Source of the DNA: Lingula anatina
Taxonomy: Eukaryota; Brachiopoda; Lingulata; Lingulida; Lingulidae
Reading direction: 5' to 3'
NCBI RefSeq assembly: GCF_001039355.2
Contig: NW_019775552.1
Location: 155,964-217,963 of the forward strand
DNA: 62,000 nucleotides
The notes under the pieces were generated by a model. The model was given only the letters and a program-made list of their open reading frames with translations, searched no databases and was not told the origin of the DNA. Positions 24,657-40,200 of the stretch are shown here, one piece after another (position 1 is the stretch's first letter; each line of letters starts with the position of its first letter). Both the position numbers and the translations under genes were made by a program.

Positions 24657-24751
24657 AATAAATAGACTCATTAACACAAGGTGCATAAAAGCCTAAATGC
24701 ATTGTGCTTGTCACGTAAAGGCTTGATAGTATGAGAGGTCTGCTAAATAAA
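24657..24751 (+). terminator. Candidate poly(A) signals of the PRELI-domain gene
   Basis: AATAAA occurs at 24657-24662 and 24746-24751, about 355 and 445 nt after the stop codon, both suitable for 3' end formation. No transcript evidence is available to choose between them. Confidence 0.35.
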
Positions 24752-25177
24752 CGTCTCTTCGAGGTAAATGTAAGCTACTATTTCAAATCTTAATTGGCGG
24801 TTTCGCAACACGAGTTGCGGGTACAGTGCAGGCCTGCGGGAAACCATGTAATTTTTACGGGGCTCACTGATATTAAATAAATAATGAGAGAAGGAAATTA
24901 AGATTTAACGGCTTGTCTCAAACGTGCTCATTATAGCTTCCCAAGAGTTCCCAGGTAACATTTTCCAGGGAGAAGTGGGAACTCGGTATGGATAACTTTT
25001 AAGTTAAAACAGCTTTCGCGCCCGCAGAGAAGCCCAAATCACAGCATATGCATGGTTAAGCCAATGGTATTGAATTGATTGCAATCAGTTTTCGATAAAG
25101 ATAACTTGATATTACTTGATGTGATTTGAATAGGCTTGTGCGAATGCCTTAACCATACTTGGGTCGTCATACTGTGT

Positions 25178-25181
<4 letters not shown>

Positions 25182-25208
<27 letters not shown>
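25182..25208. repeat. Poly(A) run downstream of the PRELI gene
   Basis: About 27 consecutive A on the plus strand. Could be a retroposed tail or simple slippage; no flanking element recognised. Confidence 0.9.
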
Positions 25209-26783
25209 CGACGGAACTTGAGTGAAACATGAACAACAGAAAGAAACAAGTGCATCAACAGAATAAAGAACTATTGCACGTTGTTGGTAAAAATGATTGT
25301 TGCACCCTCGAGAATGTTGGGTTTTAAATCACGTTACAGGTTTTGGAGTGCTTTATACATGGTGATATTTTGGCTTCTTTCTTCCACGTACATGTACATA
25401 TACCCCCTGTAGATGTCAATATTTGATCATACGAAGGTCAAATATGCTCATGTGTCAACGAGTGGCAGGTTTAAAGTAGTGTAGTGTTAATGTACGAGTA
25501 GGCCTATAAGGGGCATGCGGACAGATATTTATTGCTAGTTTTGCTTTTGAAATTAATTACGAAATGCCCAGCTGTACATTTTACATAAGATGCACCTGGT
25601 GTGATAGTTAAAGAATAAATGGCATATATACACAAAAACAAATAAAAAATGTAATTTCATAGATACATGAAATATCATCTCCAAGGGGGAAAACTTCATG
25701 TCAATTTTTGCCAAACGTCTTGCACTGGTTTGCATTCCAATATAATACTAACCACAGGGATGTCCATATCGACAGGTTTAATAGACTTATCGCGCAGGGA
25801 GTGTGTATTACAGCCAAGCACAATGATTTAATCTCGTTACCTGTAATGTAAAAGGAAGTTTATTAGACATTACAGTGTCACTAATCACATTTGGGAAAAA
25901 TACGATAAGGAGCTTCAAATGTGATGCTGTGGTATAAATTGTTTTACTCTGCATACAAGCAAAAAGTACATGTACATGTACATAGCCGAGACACTGCAGC
26001 TTCACGTCATGTACACGGAAGATGCAGAAAACGAAATGCTGTTATTTTATTAGTTCATATCGTAAAGGCTTAAGCTTATGCACATGTCGCCCTTCTTAAA
26101 TATCTTAATGGTATCAAAATTAAGCATATCTGGTTGATCCCAAAGGGAGGTCTACTACGAGAGAGCCATATTAGTACTTAATGCTAAGGTTATGATTCCA
26201 AAACCATAAGACCACGCTGTCTATTCAAAATATACATATGCAACGTTTGTCGTCTGGTATCACGATGCCATTAAGTGTAATTGAAAGAAAAAGTGTGTAT
26301 AGATTAACCAATTTGGCAGCACTTTCGGTTGCTTTGAATGGTTCTTTAACCAATGAGAACAAATTTCATCCTACTTAATATTGTAAATTTATTCAATGGT
26401 AATTATGTAATTGGCAAGTGTAAAAAACAAGTGTTTTTTGTTTAACTAAGTTAATTATGACGCAAATCGTAAAAATTGGAATAACTTGCCATTTACAGAA
26501 CGTGTAGGCTCTACATCGTTCAAGTTGAGGTAACGTTGTTATCATGCCATTTCACATGGTTTATCGGTGGATAGCAAATACTCATTACTGTGTTTATTAT
26601 CAACGTCCCCTGGAACGCACAGGTAGACAGCTAAGAGCTGAGCAGGAAGATGCCTGAAGCTGGTAACTCAGTATTTCTTTCACAGTGTGCGTGGGACTTT
26701 AACCGGGTTTTATTTTCTGGGACAATCCTTTCTACCGGCAGTCCACACTCATATGTGCATGCTCACAGTTTATGACTGGGTTC

Positions 26784-26972
26784 CCACAGATTTAGATCGA
26801 GACATCTGGATCAACCTAACTCCCTGGGGGTTCACACTAAATTGCTGTCAGCTTCCGGGAGTCGAGCGCACACAACAGTTAATTACCCCCTTTCAGCTTT
26901 TAGTAGGCGGGACAAACTGACAGCAATCTAGTGAGACTCCCCAGGGAGATAGATCGATCTAAATATCTGTGG
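26784..26972. mobile_element. Foldback element of about 190 bp, 3' of gene C
   Basis: Left arm CCACAGAT(A)TTTAGATCGA...CTCCCTGGGG...ATTGCTGTCAG pairs imperfectly with the right arm ending ATCTGTGG over about 65 nt. The arrangement is that of a non-autonomous foldback transposon, 120 nt beyond the gene C stop codon and possibly inside its 3' UTR. Confidence 0.65.
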
Positions 26973-27088
26973 AAATGGTCTCTATGTCTTTCAGCATGTG
27001 ATGATGTCAAAATAAATTTAAAAATCTGTTAATAATAAAAAAATATAATAATCTCACAACCGTTCTTGTTTTACGTGCTCTTTAAGCA

Positions 27089-30000
27089 TCAATCGTTGCA
27101 CACTAAATCCGGTGTCGTGGTACCGTGATGGAAACTCATCAGACGTTTCAGAATCCTTTTGGCACTATTGCGTCGCACCATGCCTTGAGACGGAGCCTTG
27201 AACGGAGACTTCCTCGATTTTATTTGGTGGAGGATGCCGACTAGCAACTCGTCGACATGGTAACTTAGGACGGCTGAGGTCTCGATGTATTTGGCGTCGT
27301 ATAGTGTGGCGACCAACTTGCCCTCTGAAAAGAATATTCTCTGTGAAACTAAAGATATAATACTGACATAATACTTTAATATTAAAATATATTGCTCGGC
27401 CGCGGCCTGGTGTGACAGGAAGGGATGTCCGCTAGGAACCCCCACCTATTAAAGTCTACTTTTTATACTGATCATCACTCTCTGTGGGGCAAACAGCCAT
27501 ATTTGATAATTGTACGCCATTAAAGCGCGCTACGTGTATGAAGAACGGGCTAGGACGGGCAGAACGGGCTAAAATTGCTACATGTATCGACAGGTCGACT
27601 AACGTTCCGGCCACCTAAGTCCAGTGGGCATGGATTAGGTTTAGTCTATTTAACTTTGAAAAACAGGACAAAGTATTCGGTGTAAAGTTACTTCTATCTG
27701 CAAGGCAGGAACTTTGGCAGAATATTATAGTCAGCGCGGGGGCGGTGTTTCCAATGGGACATTCACACCGGCATGATATTTTGTCCTTTCATGCACAATA
27801 ACTGGTAACTGGAGCCATTCTCGTTATTGCAGACATGCAAACAGCCTGCGTCACGGACCTCACAAATAGAAATGAAATCGAAAAACCTATAAGAATGCCG
27901 GTATTGCTTTTACTACAAAACCAAAAATAATCGCTTTCTTCTCAGATCTCAAATCTGTGCAGGAATTCTATCTAGACAAGAACTGTATTAGTTCAGGGTT
28001 TTTATCAAATTCCCGCAAGCACAGTCAGAAATAACTATATCGGCATCTCAAATCTGGCGATAAAGAGAAATCGATAATCTCAGTCGGAGCTTGTTTATAT
28101 CGGCTTGTATATATATAAGTGAAGATAAGTATAGAACCCTGTTTCTTAAGTACAAAACCCTGTTTCAGAACAAATTTTTGGACTTAAACTGTCGGAACAG
28201 AATTCCCACCTACCTAAAATCGACTTTGCATTTTACCAACGATTAAGAACTATGTACTGATTGAAATCAATATTTCCGCCTGATAACTGCTTGCTCAATC
28301 TGATTGTTCATATTAAAAAAGGCTCTGTGTCTTATAGATTCAAAGTTCTCAAGTGATGACTTTTAATTTCCCCCAAAAATTGATTACTCATAACAGTTTT
28401 TCATTAAACGCCACCCACACCGGCTCATTTCACCTTTGAAGAACCCTGACTCACGACTGCAAAAACACAGGATTCTTATACTAGTGTATGTTACTTTTCA
28501 ATTCGTTTACATTAAAACCAAATTACGGCTTGATTTAAAATCGTTAAGAGCCGTCATGCCGCGTCTCCTGTTATTTCCCTCTGCTGGGTAGCTACCAACA
28601 ATGGTGTAATCACATCATCATGTTATCACCAGCTCAGGTAACAACTGATTACCCTCGCTGATACGCTAAACTACAAAATGGGATTGCGTATTGATCGCAA
28701 GGGAGTAGTGCGTAAAGCGTGCACAGCCGAGTTGAAGTACATGTATCGGTTCTGGAAATTCGTTGATCTATTGTTCATTGTATTACTATAGAATGAAAAG
28801 ATAACAGTAGTTGTGAGTAAATAGAACCAATACTCAAGTAGAAAAACAGGCTTAAGGCCTACCTCCGCCAGGGCAGCTGAATTCCCAATATTAATACAGA
28901 CTTGACATTTAATATGGAATATTTCAGTTTCGAAGGTATGCCTAGGTGAAAATGTGTTCTTTTTTCAAAAACCCCGATCTCATATGAGATATGTGAAAGG
29001 AGAAGTGTGTAGTCAGGTGTGTCGCTACCAATTAACTGAATACCAGGTTTGTTGCGCTGCTGCATTATGTAATATGCAGTGATTTAATTGGGTAGTGCTC
29101 CTTTGGGCAGGTCAAAGCTTGGCTTTGGCAAAGCATGGTTCTGTCAAAAAAGTATCCATATGTCGGCAACTACTGCATAGAAGAATTTGAAATTTTGCAT
29201 GCAAGTGGCCAGTTTTGCAGTGTGAGCTATGCAGTGCTTTACAAATTTGTTAATCTGTGGCAGAATGGCACATTGCCAGACAGATAATTGCGCCAAACGA
29301 AACGGTCCGCACAGTTTTATAGAGTAATGCCCAGACTGATGTACCAACACAGAAGCCACACCCAATGTATTAAAATCTTACCACCAGAGTACAGGGCTCA
29401 CTGTCTTTCGGGTTATGCTGTTGCAACTAAGCAAAAACCACCCGTTCAGAATGAGGGGTAAATTGCCACCAAAACGCATTTTTTAAGGCCCTTAGCGAAC
29501 ACCAAACTGGTTTTAGCAGGTTAGAATACCAGACGACCGCCGAGGAACCCACTGTAAACAGCAAAACATCGTTGTATGTTTCTCTAATGAATTGGGGGCC
29601 TTGACTGTTTCTGGGTTGAACACTCAAATGTCGTGGCTTTCTTTGTTGAGGTCAGCTTTCACCTGTACCGCTCAACAGCCAAAACAGAGTTTACAGACAT
29701 CCAGAAGAGGCCAACGACAAAGTGTGTGCCGCGTCTTAAGAGACTAAGGTCATTAACAGCGTCAGTATTTGGAGTGGATACCACATTGGTGCCAAAATAC
29801 CAATGGTAGTCATCGACGAAAACCTGGACAAGATCAAATAAAGAAATAATCTGGGAACCACTTGACTATCATTTGATAGGGGGCAACTTAGGAACAATTT
29901 TAGGTTGCACGGTGAGATTGCCGGTTCACACTGATCACTTTTAATAGCAGATTACTTACAGAACCAAGGGAATGAAAAGTTACCTTGGTCATCAAAATCG

Positions 30001-33000
30001 CCATATTTGAACCACATAGACAATATGTGGGTAGGCCATTATTCGCCGAATCAATGGCCTACGTGTCCTACAACAAAAGTGGACCAAATTGGACATACTT
30101 TGACCGATGCCTTGAATGTTATTCCAGATTGAACTGAAAAGAAACCTATCCAAGGAATGCCTTGCCACTTGAGAGCCCTGGTAGCAGCCAGAATATGTCA
30201 GGCATAACAGCGACCGTTACTGTGACTAGACACTGACATGAGGGTCCTTTGTGGAGCGTGTAACTCTTTTAAAGACAATAACTTGGAAAATATGGAGGTC
30301 TAAAATATCTCTTTTAATGGTTGTCGTATGACATAGAATAGGCAATGTGTTTTTGTTTGCTTCTCTGGCGAATTCCATTAATGAACTGATGTCACAATGA
30401 CATCAAAGAGATAATTAAAAGTTATTAAAACACGATTTTAATTCTTATTTTCATTTATTAGTCAACAAAATAGGAAAAAAAACTGATGAAAAATGATTTG
30501 GAAAAAATATTCCATATTAAATGTCAAGTCTGTACATTGATTATTTAATTAATGAATAACCACCGAAATCTTTATTATTCTGATTAAGTTACTCAATTTC
30601 TGACTGACCCTGGAAATGTTATTAACAAATTCCGCTCATCAGTTTTTGCATAAGGTTATAAACTAACACAGTAACAAAGGCGAACATATAACCTCTTTGA
30701 CAGAAGTTAATTACATAGACTTTGTCAATGCTGATATGCTGGAAGAACTGGTTTATAACAGCATGCACATACATATAAATTAGGTGAAAATTGGATTTCA
30801 GGGGGATTTGATATGGGTTAAATGTGCCAGCAAAGTAAAATATGCCTTATGCTTACAGTTGACACGTCCTATATTATTACTACGCTTCACTCTGCTGCAC
30901 TGTATGAGAAAAAATCTACTGCACGGTTTTCGTATCGTTATTCCGTTGTTTTTACAACACAGAACTTACAATAGCTTTTTTATCAAAGCGAAATTAGTTG
31001 GTCGGTTTTATTTTATTGCTACTATTCACTCATGATTAGGATACCATCTACAGCACAAATTGGAACCCATTTTTTTTGTATTTTGTAGGCATTGCATTTC
31101 AAATGTAATCTAGGCTTTACTGAAATGGGATTGTGCGGAGTTTGTTCGATTTATTTTGATTGGAAACGTGCCTTAAATATTCACAACCTTGGTATATCCA
31201 GCATAGCCAATGGTCAAGGTCTTTGTGCACGTTTTTTTCTCCTGTGAAGTTTCTTCGTGTGAACTTCATTTTGGAAACTGCAGTTAAATTCTTGGAAGAC
31301 TTTGTACGGAAATATGCACGATCTGCCTGCATATACGGAGCCCGCAAAGGTGACGTTAACGAACTCTCCGGCGTATTTGTTCTAGGACTTGAATTAGCTA
31401 GGAATTCATTTAACTGTTACGTGGGCCTGCTGCTCCATTAATAATATGCCTCAGGACATGATTAGGAGCTCATTTGTTCCCTTAGAATTCCCGATTTCAA
31501 CTTTGATGAGACCGGCGGAAAGGAAAATACTCTTAGGGGAATGATGGAAAGGGGACCATAGCAGCCATTTGAAAATGTTTTCGATCCGCCATTTCAAACA
31601 CATTTCAATTTTCCAACAGCCCGTCGTCCTTTATTTCGTTCCACTTTCCCTGAATTTCCAAACAAACGCTAGGTGATCTTTTTAAAATCTATCTCATTAA
31701 CTGAAATGTGATACATGTCATTCATAGCTTGCTTTAAAACCCTTTCATTTCTCCATCAAATTGCTTTTGTGTGTGTGTGCTACAGTACCAAAGATGTGCT
31801 CCAATCCATCAATCAATTACTTCACGAACTGAGCCTTTTAAATACTGCAATGTATAAAAGATGAGACGTGCACACTTTGAATAAATCAACACACGTCTCC
31901 ATTTTTTATCTCTCGTATTTACCTTTGTAAATGTGTGCATAAATCTTATATAATTAAAAAAACCTTTCCCTACATGTACTGTTAAATCTATTTTCGCTTC
32001 ATTTATGTAAAGCTTTGCCAGAGAATCACTTTCAGCTGCTCACCGATATCGTGATAACAATCTAAAGTTTGTGATTACACCGCCGACATAAAAGAGTGTT
32101 CCAGATTTTCAATTTATCTTGAGTACTGAAGTTGTTCCACTTTATATCAAAGTGGGCATAGGTGGGTGGCAATTTTAAGTGGAATAGCGGCGCCTCTCTT
32201 ATTGCCTTCACCCTCTATAAAAACTACGGGCAGGCGCACGCGGGCTCGTACTTGTGTGCGTGTGATGCCAGTTTCGGGCACTTACCTCGATAAAAAAATA
32301 TGTTTCATCAAAAGGTGGATGGTTCTATGGCTACAGGGTAGTTTAAAATTGCTCGTAGTCGTGATGTAGTAACGTTTTAAGTTTTGAAGTCATCAGAGAT
32401 ATGCTGTAAGATGTCGTTTATTGCATATGTACGTTGATCTCAAGAGTCGCTTTCTCGCCCGACAGCATTTTCCTTCTGTATGCAATCTTTCTTCTACCCT
32501 ATTATTTTTATTACAAATTGTTAATTTTTCTATCTTCTCATAGATCTTTAGATTGAGGAACTTGAAAAGTTTTGGACTGAAGGACCTTTCACTATGATTA
32601 CGCATTGGTATACTTTGAAAATTTAGTGCCTTTGGAGGTGGGGCTGTCCCTGGGGTAAGATTGTTCTTTTACATTTGGGTATTTTCATCGCTGCATTTTA
32701 ATAGCCTTGCATACATATGGAGCCACATGTGTAATGTTGTATTTATAACATTTATTTTAAATAACTAGAACCCAGGCAGTGATATAGGTATCTAAGGAAT
32801 GGGGTCCCTTAGGGTGAGCTACTGTTGATAATTAGGGGAAGTGTGGGGATATGCGATGGCTACCAATTGACAGCCTATTTCTTCAATGGTAAAATGTTTT
32901 GGAAGTTAATTCTCAATCAATTACACACAAAGTTTTACAGACGAAGATACGTGTATGACGTAAAGAGTCATTCGTTGCGAAACGCACGCGATTTTGGACT

Positions 33001-36000
33001 TTGATTCAAGTTTGGCGCCAGTTGCCACTTTTTATGAAGCAGCACTGTTCTACTTTAGGCATGATTTTTGGCCAGTCCATACTTACCCCCACAACTCACC
33101 ACCCGTGTCCTCACTAAATCGTCCTTATTTGCCACCAATACTACCGGACACGTACACTTGAGATGTTTCCGTATTTTACACAGCACATCTTCTGCAAAGA
33201 CATAGGTCTGTCTGTCCGCCAGAGAGTACACGACTAGAGCGCCATCTATGCTTGGGTCCTCCACGAGGCAGGGTATCTAGAAAAGATCAGCCGATAAGTT
33301 CAGGGGAACGTTTTAGGGGACTACCCAATATATTTATACATACAGGTACCGATCGTATCATACACGCTACCTATATATATTCGGTTTTAGGGGTGTTTTT
33401 CGCTGAATACTAGTACTTTCTCACGGTATGTATATGTATGTATGTCAAAGAATACACTGTCACCCTCTCGCAATATATGCTTTCTTCTGAGGAAGTGTTA
33501 ATTATCCCACATACTACCTTGATGTCTCCCTAATAAGAATAGTATAAGAATATGATAATAATTCGATTTACTTTTTTTACACGAGTGATGATTTTATGAA
33601 TGAAAAGAAAATAATAAGATCTGCGTTGAAATGAAAATAAGCAAGTAACAACAGTGACAAAACACAATAATTATACAGGGTGCCCCCTCCCCCCCCAAAA
33701 AAGAACTCATTAAATTTTTATTTAATCCTACGGAACTTCATTTTGTGTACAGTCATTCCCCAAAGATCCTGTTATCTTCGTCGCTTTGTATGTTATTCAT
33801 AATCTTTCCAAAACGTGCTCTAAATGACCTTCGAGGCGTTGGAAACACACTTGCGTACGTTGCGCAATATTGTCAATTACTTGAACTCATTCATCTTTGG
33901 GGATTTCCCTGGATTTTGCTGTGGTCGCTGCCTTCAGTTCACCAATTGCATGAGGGTTGTTCTGGTACACGTGTGCTGGTACATGTAAACCAGAACAACC
34001 CTTAAACGAAAACAGAAATCACAGTAGAAGTCAGGGAAATACCCAAAGGGGAATGTGTTCGAATAATTGACAGTTTTCTATTGAAATTTAGGACGTTTGT
34101 TGAAATATGCTGTCTATTGTAGGGTCAAATAGAATTTGTTAGTTTTTTTTTTTTTTTTTTTTGGGGGGGGGGGGGGGGGGGCAGGGGCCATCCTGTCATT
34201 ATATGTAAATCAAAAGTAATCAATTCTGGGCCACCGAACAGCCCAATTCAAGTACCTGATCCTCTGTTATACTGTGAAAGCTGAGCTCTGTCTCGTCCCC
34301 ATCTACGCTAACTGTGACCACGACCTCTGTAAACTTGTCGGCTGAAATGTTAAAAAGGTGTTGGAGATATACATGTTTTTGAGAATTCACAGTAAGCATG
34401 TATATCGCATATTAGGCACAAAAAAAACAACATTTACTGTGTATGTACATGTGTGCCCTGAAACATGCAAACACGCAATAATGCGCTGCACAACACACAC
34501 ATGCTGGGTATATGTACATACTGTAAACTCATGTACAAATATACACAACGCGCACACACGAAAAAATGCACAGACACACATACGCAGAAATACACAGCAT
34601 ATGCATTATATATACTGCACATTTTCACGCGTTACTTTAAAGTGTTAGCGATTGATTTAGCCTCAGCGAAGACAAGTCGAAATGGCCATTAATATCTCAA
34701 CGTTGCGTGGTCATACTAAAAGGTTGCAAAACCCCACAAATCAAGGCAATGAATCGTATAAAATTTGGGCAATGATTAATTTCACTATTGGTGATGTAAA
34801 ATATGAACTAAGGCTCTTTCTAAAACCTCTTTCCGTGAACATGCATGGTTCAGAGAAGCTAAGCAAACGATTCCCCTCTGCAATGTACCACCGTCTTCAA
34901 GAACATACAACCTTGGTGAGATTTAAAAGTTTCTAACACGCCTAATTGAACGGGAACATTAAAAAACATACGGACAATCACCCAGAATACAAGATGTTTT
35001 CTTCTTGGCAGCACGTTTCTTGGGAAAGCGTTGAATTTGATATTTTTAGTATTTGCATGACTTGCAATACTGAATGTGCCATGAAATGTTATTTAAATCT
35101 CATTTACTTATTCATCCTGTGCAAAAACCGCAGCAGCGTGTAATAAAACCCCTTTCCTGTCATTTATGCACTTACGGGCTTACATCATCCATGTTTTTCT
35201 GTTAAATTTTTTTTTACCATAAGTCCTCTGCTGATTTGCCGGATATCTACGTCAGTCAACTTGTCATGCTGGCTGGCAGGCTCACCAACATTGACTCACG
35301 TCATAATGATATCTTGACTGACAGACTTACGTCATTCCATCAATACGCCTTGTTTCTTCCACCACCACACAATAGATAAAGATGTTTACAAAAGGACACA
35401 CACACACACACACACACACTCACGCATACACCACTAGCCTCAAGGTAGCATACACTTTTTGTGTTAAAGATTAGTGATTATTTTATCAGCACAAAAATAA
35501 ACTATAAACTTTTTCTTTAATTCCCTCATTTATCCAGTGATTTGGCATACGATCGGTCATTTGACCAAGACAAAATAGAGCGGGTCACTATCTTGCAGTG
35601 CTCTACCAAACATAGAATAGAATATTTATTTCATTCATGTCACAAGCATTATATCCTTGGTCCCTTGGACATATTAATCGCCAAACGTCATTTCTGATTT
35701 TCTTTTTTAAAAAGCGTGTACAAAGTATTTAGCCAATTTCCTAGTACATGTATTCATAGTCATAATTAACCTAAGTTTGTCGTTCATATTACTAATAGAT
35801 TCCAGTGGCTATAAACAATACGCCTTTTAACGTGTAACGTCTTCTTATGTATACCACAAGAGTCACTTCCAAGTTGTATAGAGAAAGAAATCTAAGCAGC
35901 CGATCTTTACCTGGTATATTATTTCTAGAGTATTCCTTACTTTGCTGGGATCAATTTGTCAATTAACGCGAATACACGCATGTTTTTTTTTTTTTTTTAC

Positions 36001-36570
36001 AAAGTTTTAAAAGCTCTGGATTCAAAATGTATAATAGTATCGAGCATGTTTGTTTCACATCGTAAAAAAATGCCTCTAATCAGGCGTGTCTTGGCAATCT
36101 TTCTGCAGACTGTTTTACGGCTGATACGAGACCAAATTTATTTTCTACAAATCTTGTTTTTCTTCGTCCCATAAGTGGGCATACTTTGTATTTAATCTAA
36201 TAGCATCTAGAGACAGCCATCCGTCAAGGAAAAGAAATCTCATGCATGGGATTATCTTTTCTTGGAAACGGGCAGATCTCTGACTGTATAACAGTAGTGG
36301 TTTTCTTTATAACTTCATGCATATGTCCGGATGCCATATTTGAATACCGTTAATCTCTTCACGAACCTTTGTATATACTTGCATATAAAACATTCATAAA
36401 CTCTTGTTGACATCGCATGATATGAGGAAATGATTTAATTTACCGTGCTTGATGGATGTGATATGTTCACAATGACAGTGACAGTGTAGCGCAGTTTAAA
36501 TCTTACAGGTGTTGAGACAGGGTTGGAATTCCTGATATTAGTCTACGTTTTAGCACGAGTCTGTTGTTTG

Positions 36571-36653
<83 letters not shown>

Positions 36654-37170
36654 CGCTTTGTTCAATGGTGATCACAAAGGTTGCTTGACAATTAAAAAAA
36701 AAACGCAAGATCTAGAAATGCACGATTCTTCTACTGGCTGGCTACTTCTTATACACGTACCTATAAACCTTGGCTTTTAAATGTGCCCACATACGTATAA
36801 TGCATATGCTGTTCCAACATTTTGTCAGCACTTTGCATTGCACCGAAGTGTCGGTCGTTTCGGGACAAATCAACGTGGATCGATCCCAATCCACCTCTAG
36901 CTGACAAAATGTATTTTCGATGTAATAAATATGTAATCATCAGGCATAAGCGAGCCAATGATGAAAAGCAGAGAGACCAATATTTACACGTTATCAAAAT
37001 CTGATGACTTTTCCAACACATACTAAAGTAATTGCACTGTGGCCAATCGTATCTGGGACGGGTCCCAGGGGCCATGTTGAACTCAATAATCGGTTGTTAT
37101 AAATATGAAGGTAATTAACAATTGTGTGTTTTTGAGGATAAATGAATGATACTAGTCGTTATGAATGCAC

Positions 37171-37201
<31 letters not shown>

Positions 37202-40200
37202 CGTGTGTGTGCGTGACCGCATGCTTGCTTGCTTGCTCAAGATTGCATTTAAATTTAGGCACGCTATTTTCTAATTGTTTTAGCAATTAAAATTATATTA
37301 GCCAGTCGAATCGACGGTGAATTAAAAAAACTCTCTTCTCTACTTAGTCAATGATTTACTTTCTTCCCGCCAAACTGTCATTTTCAGCCGTTGCCTCTAT
37401 ACACAAATTACCATCTCTCCGCCAAATGCTCGTCTTTATTATCTTTTCACTATTTAGTTATCTTCATAAACTAACTTCACAGCGACAAATCGATTCAAAG
37501 GCGCTACTGGTTGCCTCCAATATGACTGGCGTATTTAAAAATAAAAGATCAAAAGTGTCTGAGGCGGCGCTCATTGCCTTGGGGACAAACACTTACAGCG
37601 AGAAAATATAGGAAGACAAGCTTCACATCACAGCTAATTCCTAACACTAGGTTAACAACTGCATTTGATCGCCAGATCTCACATAAACCGACGAGGATGG
37701 ATATTGCATTATAGTTGCCGGCGTTGCGCTTCACTTGGAATAGATTGGTATCTGCGTCTCTTGCCAACATAAATAATATACTTAAGCGCTGCTTATCTGG
37801 CACCAGCATCAGTAGTTTGATTCTCCCTGGTTCTAGGGCCCATATTCACTAGGGTTTAACCTCTTATTAGTGGGGTTATGCTGGCACTGTTGCAAATACC
37901 GAAAATAACTGGAGAGATGACTTGGCTTGGCAACACCATTTTTTTGTTTATACAAACAGAATAAGATAGACAAGAACATGGCGCCTACATGCTCATGCAC
38001 ACACTTCTTCATACAAGCAGCCGCTCGCGTACACATCTTTTCTTGTGCATACTTTGACAGGCATGACACTTGAGGCATGATGATGATATTATATATTTTC
38101 AAGATTACTACGTATGCACATCATATACCTCTTTACCCCCACGTGCTACCCCCCTTTCTCATGGGGCATGGTTCAGGTCTTGAATTTATCAATACATATG
38201 TAGTTGTTCCATAAATCATACGGAATGATCACTTCAACTTGATTCACTAAGTTTCGTTTTGAACATTCTACGTCTGCTACAGCGAAGCGGGTTATTTATC
38301 GTTGTCTTATGCCTTAGTTAATATTTACCTATGAGGATATCCTTAGAATACAATTAGTTTCATATCCTATGTAAATAGTTCAATGATGGACATCTTCAGT
38401 GAAACATTTTTTAAAAACTCCAATTAATGTCTTTAACTCGTGTCCTAAAACGTGAGGCGAACAGAGACGATCAATCAAAATGACACGATCGCTAAGATCG
38501 TTTTTCTTCATTACTCTCACAGCCCAATTGGGCATAAAGTTACATTCTGTGAACCGATTCTCTGAATTGCTCAGCCAAGTGTTACCGAACGCTTGAAAAA
38601 GTTGCGATTAATACACAGATTTGTCATTCTGATCTACCAAGCACCATCGCATCAATAAAAGACGTGCCGCATGTGACTTTTAGGTGGCTGTCCAATTCAA
38701 TGTTATTTATTAGCCTCGCAAATGGCAATTTCTGATACGAAATTCATTGGTGCGTGAGGTACTAAACGGCAGAGTGATGCAAGATATGAAAAAAAGAATG
38801 GCATGGGTACAGTCAATAGGGGGGAAAAGGTTGCAAGGCCATCGCTTTAATTGTCCTGATGGGAAAAAAAGGGGGGGGGGTACAGTCAGTGTAGTTGAGG
38901 GCAATTAAAGGTGGGCTTACGTCCGCTTATCGCCAAATGATGTGTGCGACTGTGCGCTCAAAAGTCTGGCAGAAATTTTGAAAGAACTTGCTTGCAGGCG
39001 AGGTATAATGTTAAGGCCTTGGAAATTAACGGCAGATAATCGACAGCTTCCGAATACGGTTCACGAATAAATAAATAGATAAATAAATAAATAATAGCTG
39101 ATAGCTTGGAAAAAAGAATACCAGAAAAAACGAATGAATGCGAGTCTGCAGGTGCATGAGTAGTTGCTCTGGCTTGGTTTAACGCCAAAAAAGGAAAACT
39201 AAATGAGTTGGCAAACCGCAAAGATCAGTGCCTTAAAAGCAACGTGGGATCTTAACAGAGTCGAAATCTAATAAATAGCAATTGAATGCTCAATTGTAAA
39301 TTTCATATCCTATTTTCAAAACAGGAGCTTTGGTAACAGCAAACAATTGGTACGCATTTAAGCTCGTTGTCGTAGAAAGAATTCTATTTGGTCTAAAAAG
39401 GTCGACCGTGCATTAAAAATAAGAATTTGGGCTTGAATTTCAATTGTAAAAAAAACTGTCTATAAGCAAACCAACAACCTGTAGGTCTAGTACCTTAAGC
39501 CTCCCCTCGTGCCATCAGGATAAGTAGATAATCCTGATGGTATTCGAAACTAAACTGACGCCTCGACTGCCTCATCCTCAACCGCTCTGTATAGAACATT
39601 CTGTCGATAAAAGCTTACAACTGAGATTTTTCTATTCCATAAATGCGCCTCCTGATATGCATGGGCCGTTTCATTCCAATGTATCATTATCGATTCAATG
39701 GTAATACGGTCTTTATTTAATCTCTGTGAAATAGGGTTTGCTATTCAACTATTTGCGGGGATTGAAATGAGATAAAAAGAAAACACGCCGCAGTTGGGTA
39801 TATGAATAGAAATCGAATAAAACGTGATAAAGTAAATACTAACGTATCCTTCCTTTTTGATAAACTTTGCAAACAGTCTTCTTGTGCATCAATTTTAACA
39901 GCTAAAACATACTGAATGCATTGCAATTGAATTATTATTGATATCAGTGGATGGAGTAATTGCAATGTTATAGCACAGTATAATTTTACAAAGACACGGC
40001 TAATGATAAAAACAATAACTACATATAAAGATAAAGTAATATAATTAAGGAGGTCACAAGTTTGCGCTTTGTTCAAACCACGTTTGGTGTTTTTTACGCT
40101 TGGAGAGATAAAACTATTTAAAAATTAGGGCCAATTAGATTCAGATTCGGTTAGAAAATTAGGTGCCAGATGCGTCTCGTTTTTTTCCTAAATCTGCAAG

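Larger units (their letters stand above)
24302..27088. other. Convergent spacer between the PRELI gene and RGK gene C
   Basis: Expected to hold both 3' UTRs. Contains poly(A) signal candidates, the A run at 25182-25208 and the foldback at 26784-26972. No coding exon is supported. Confidence 0.6.
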
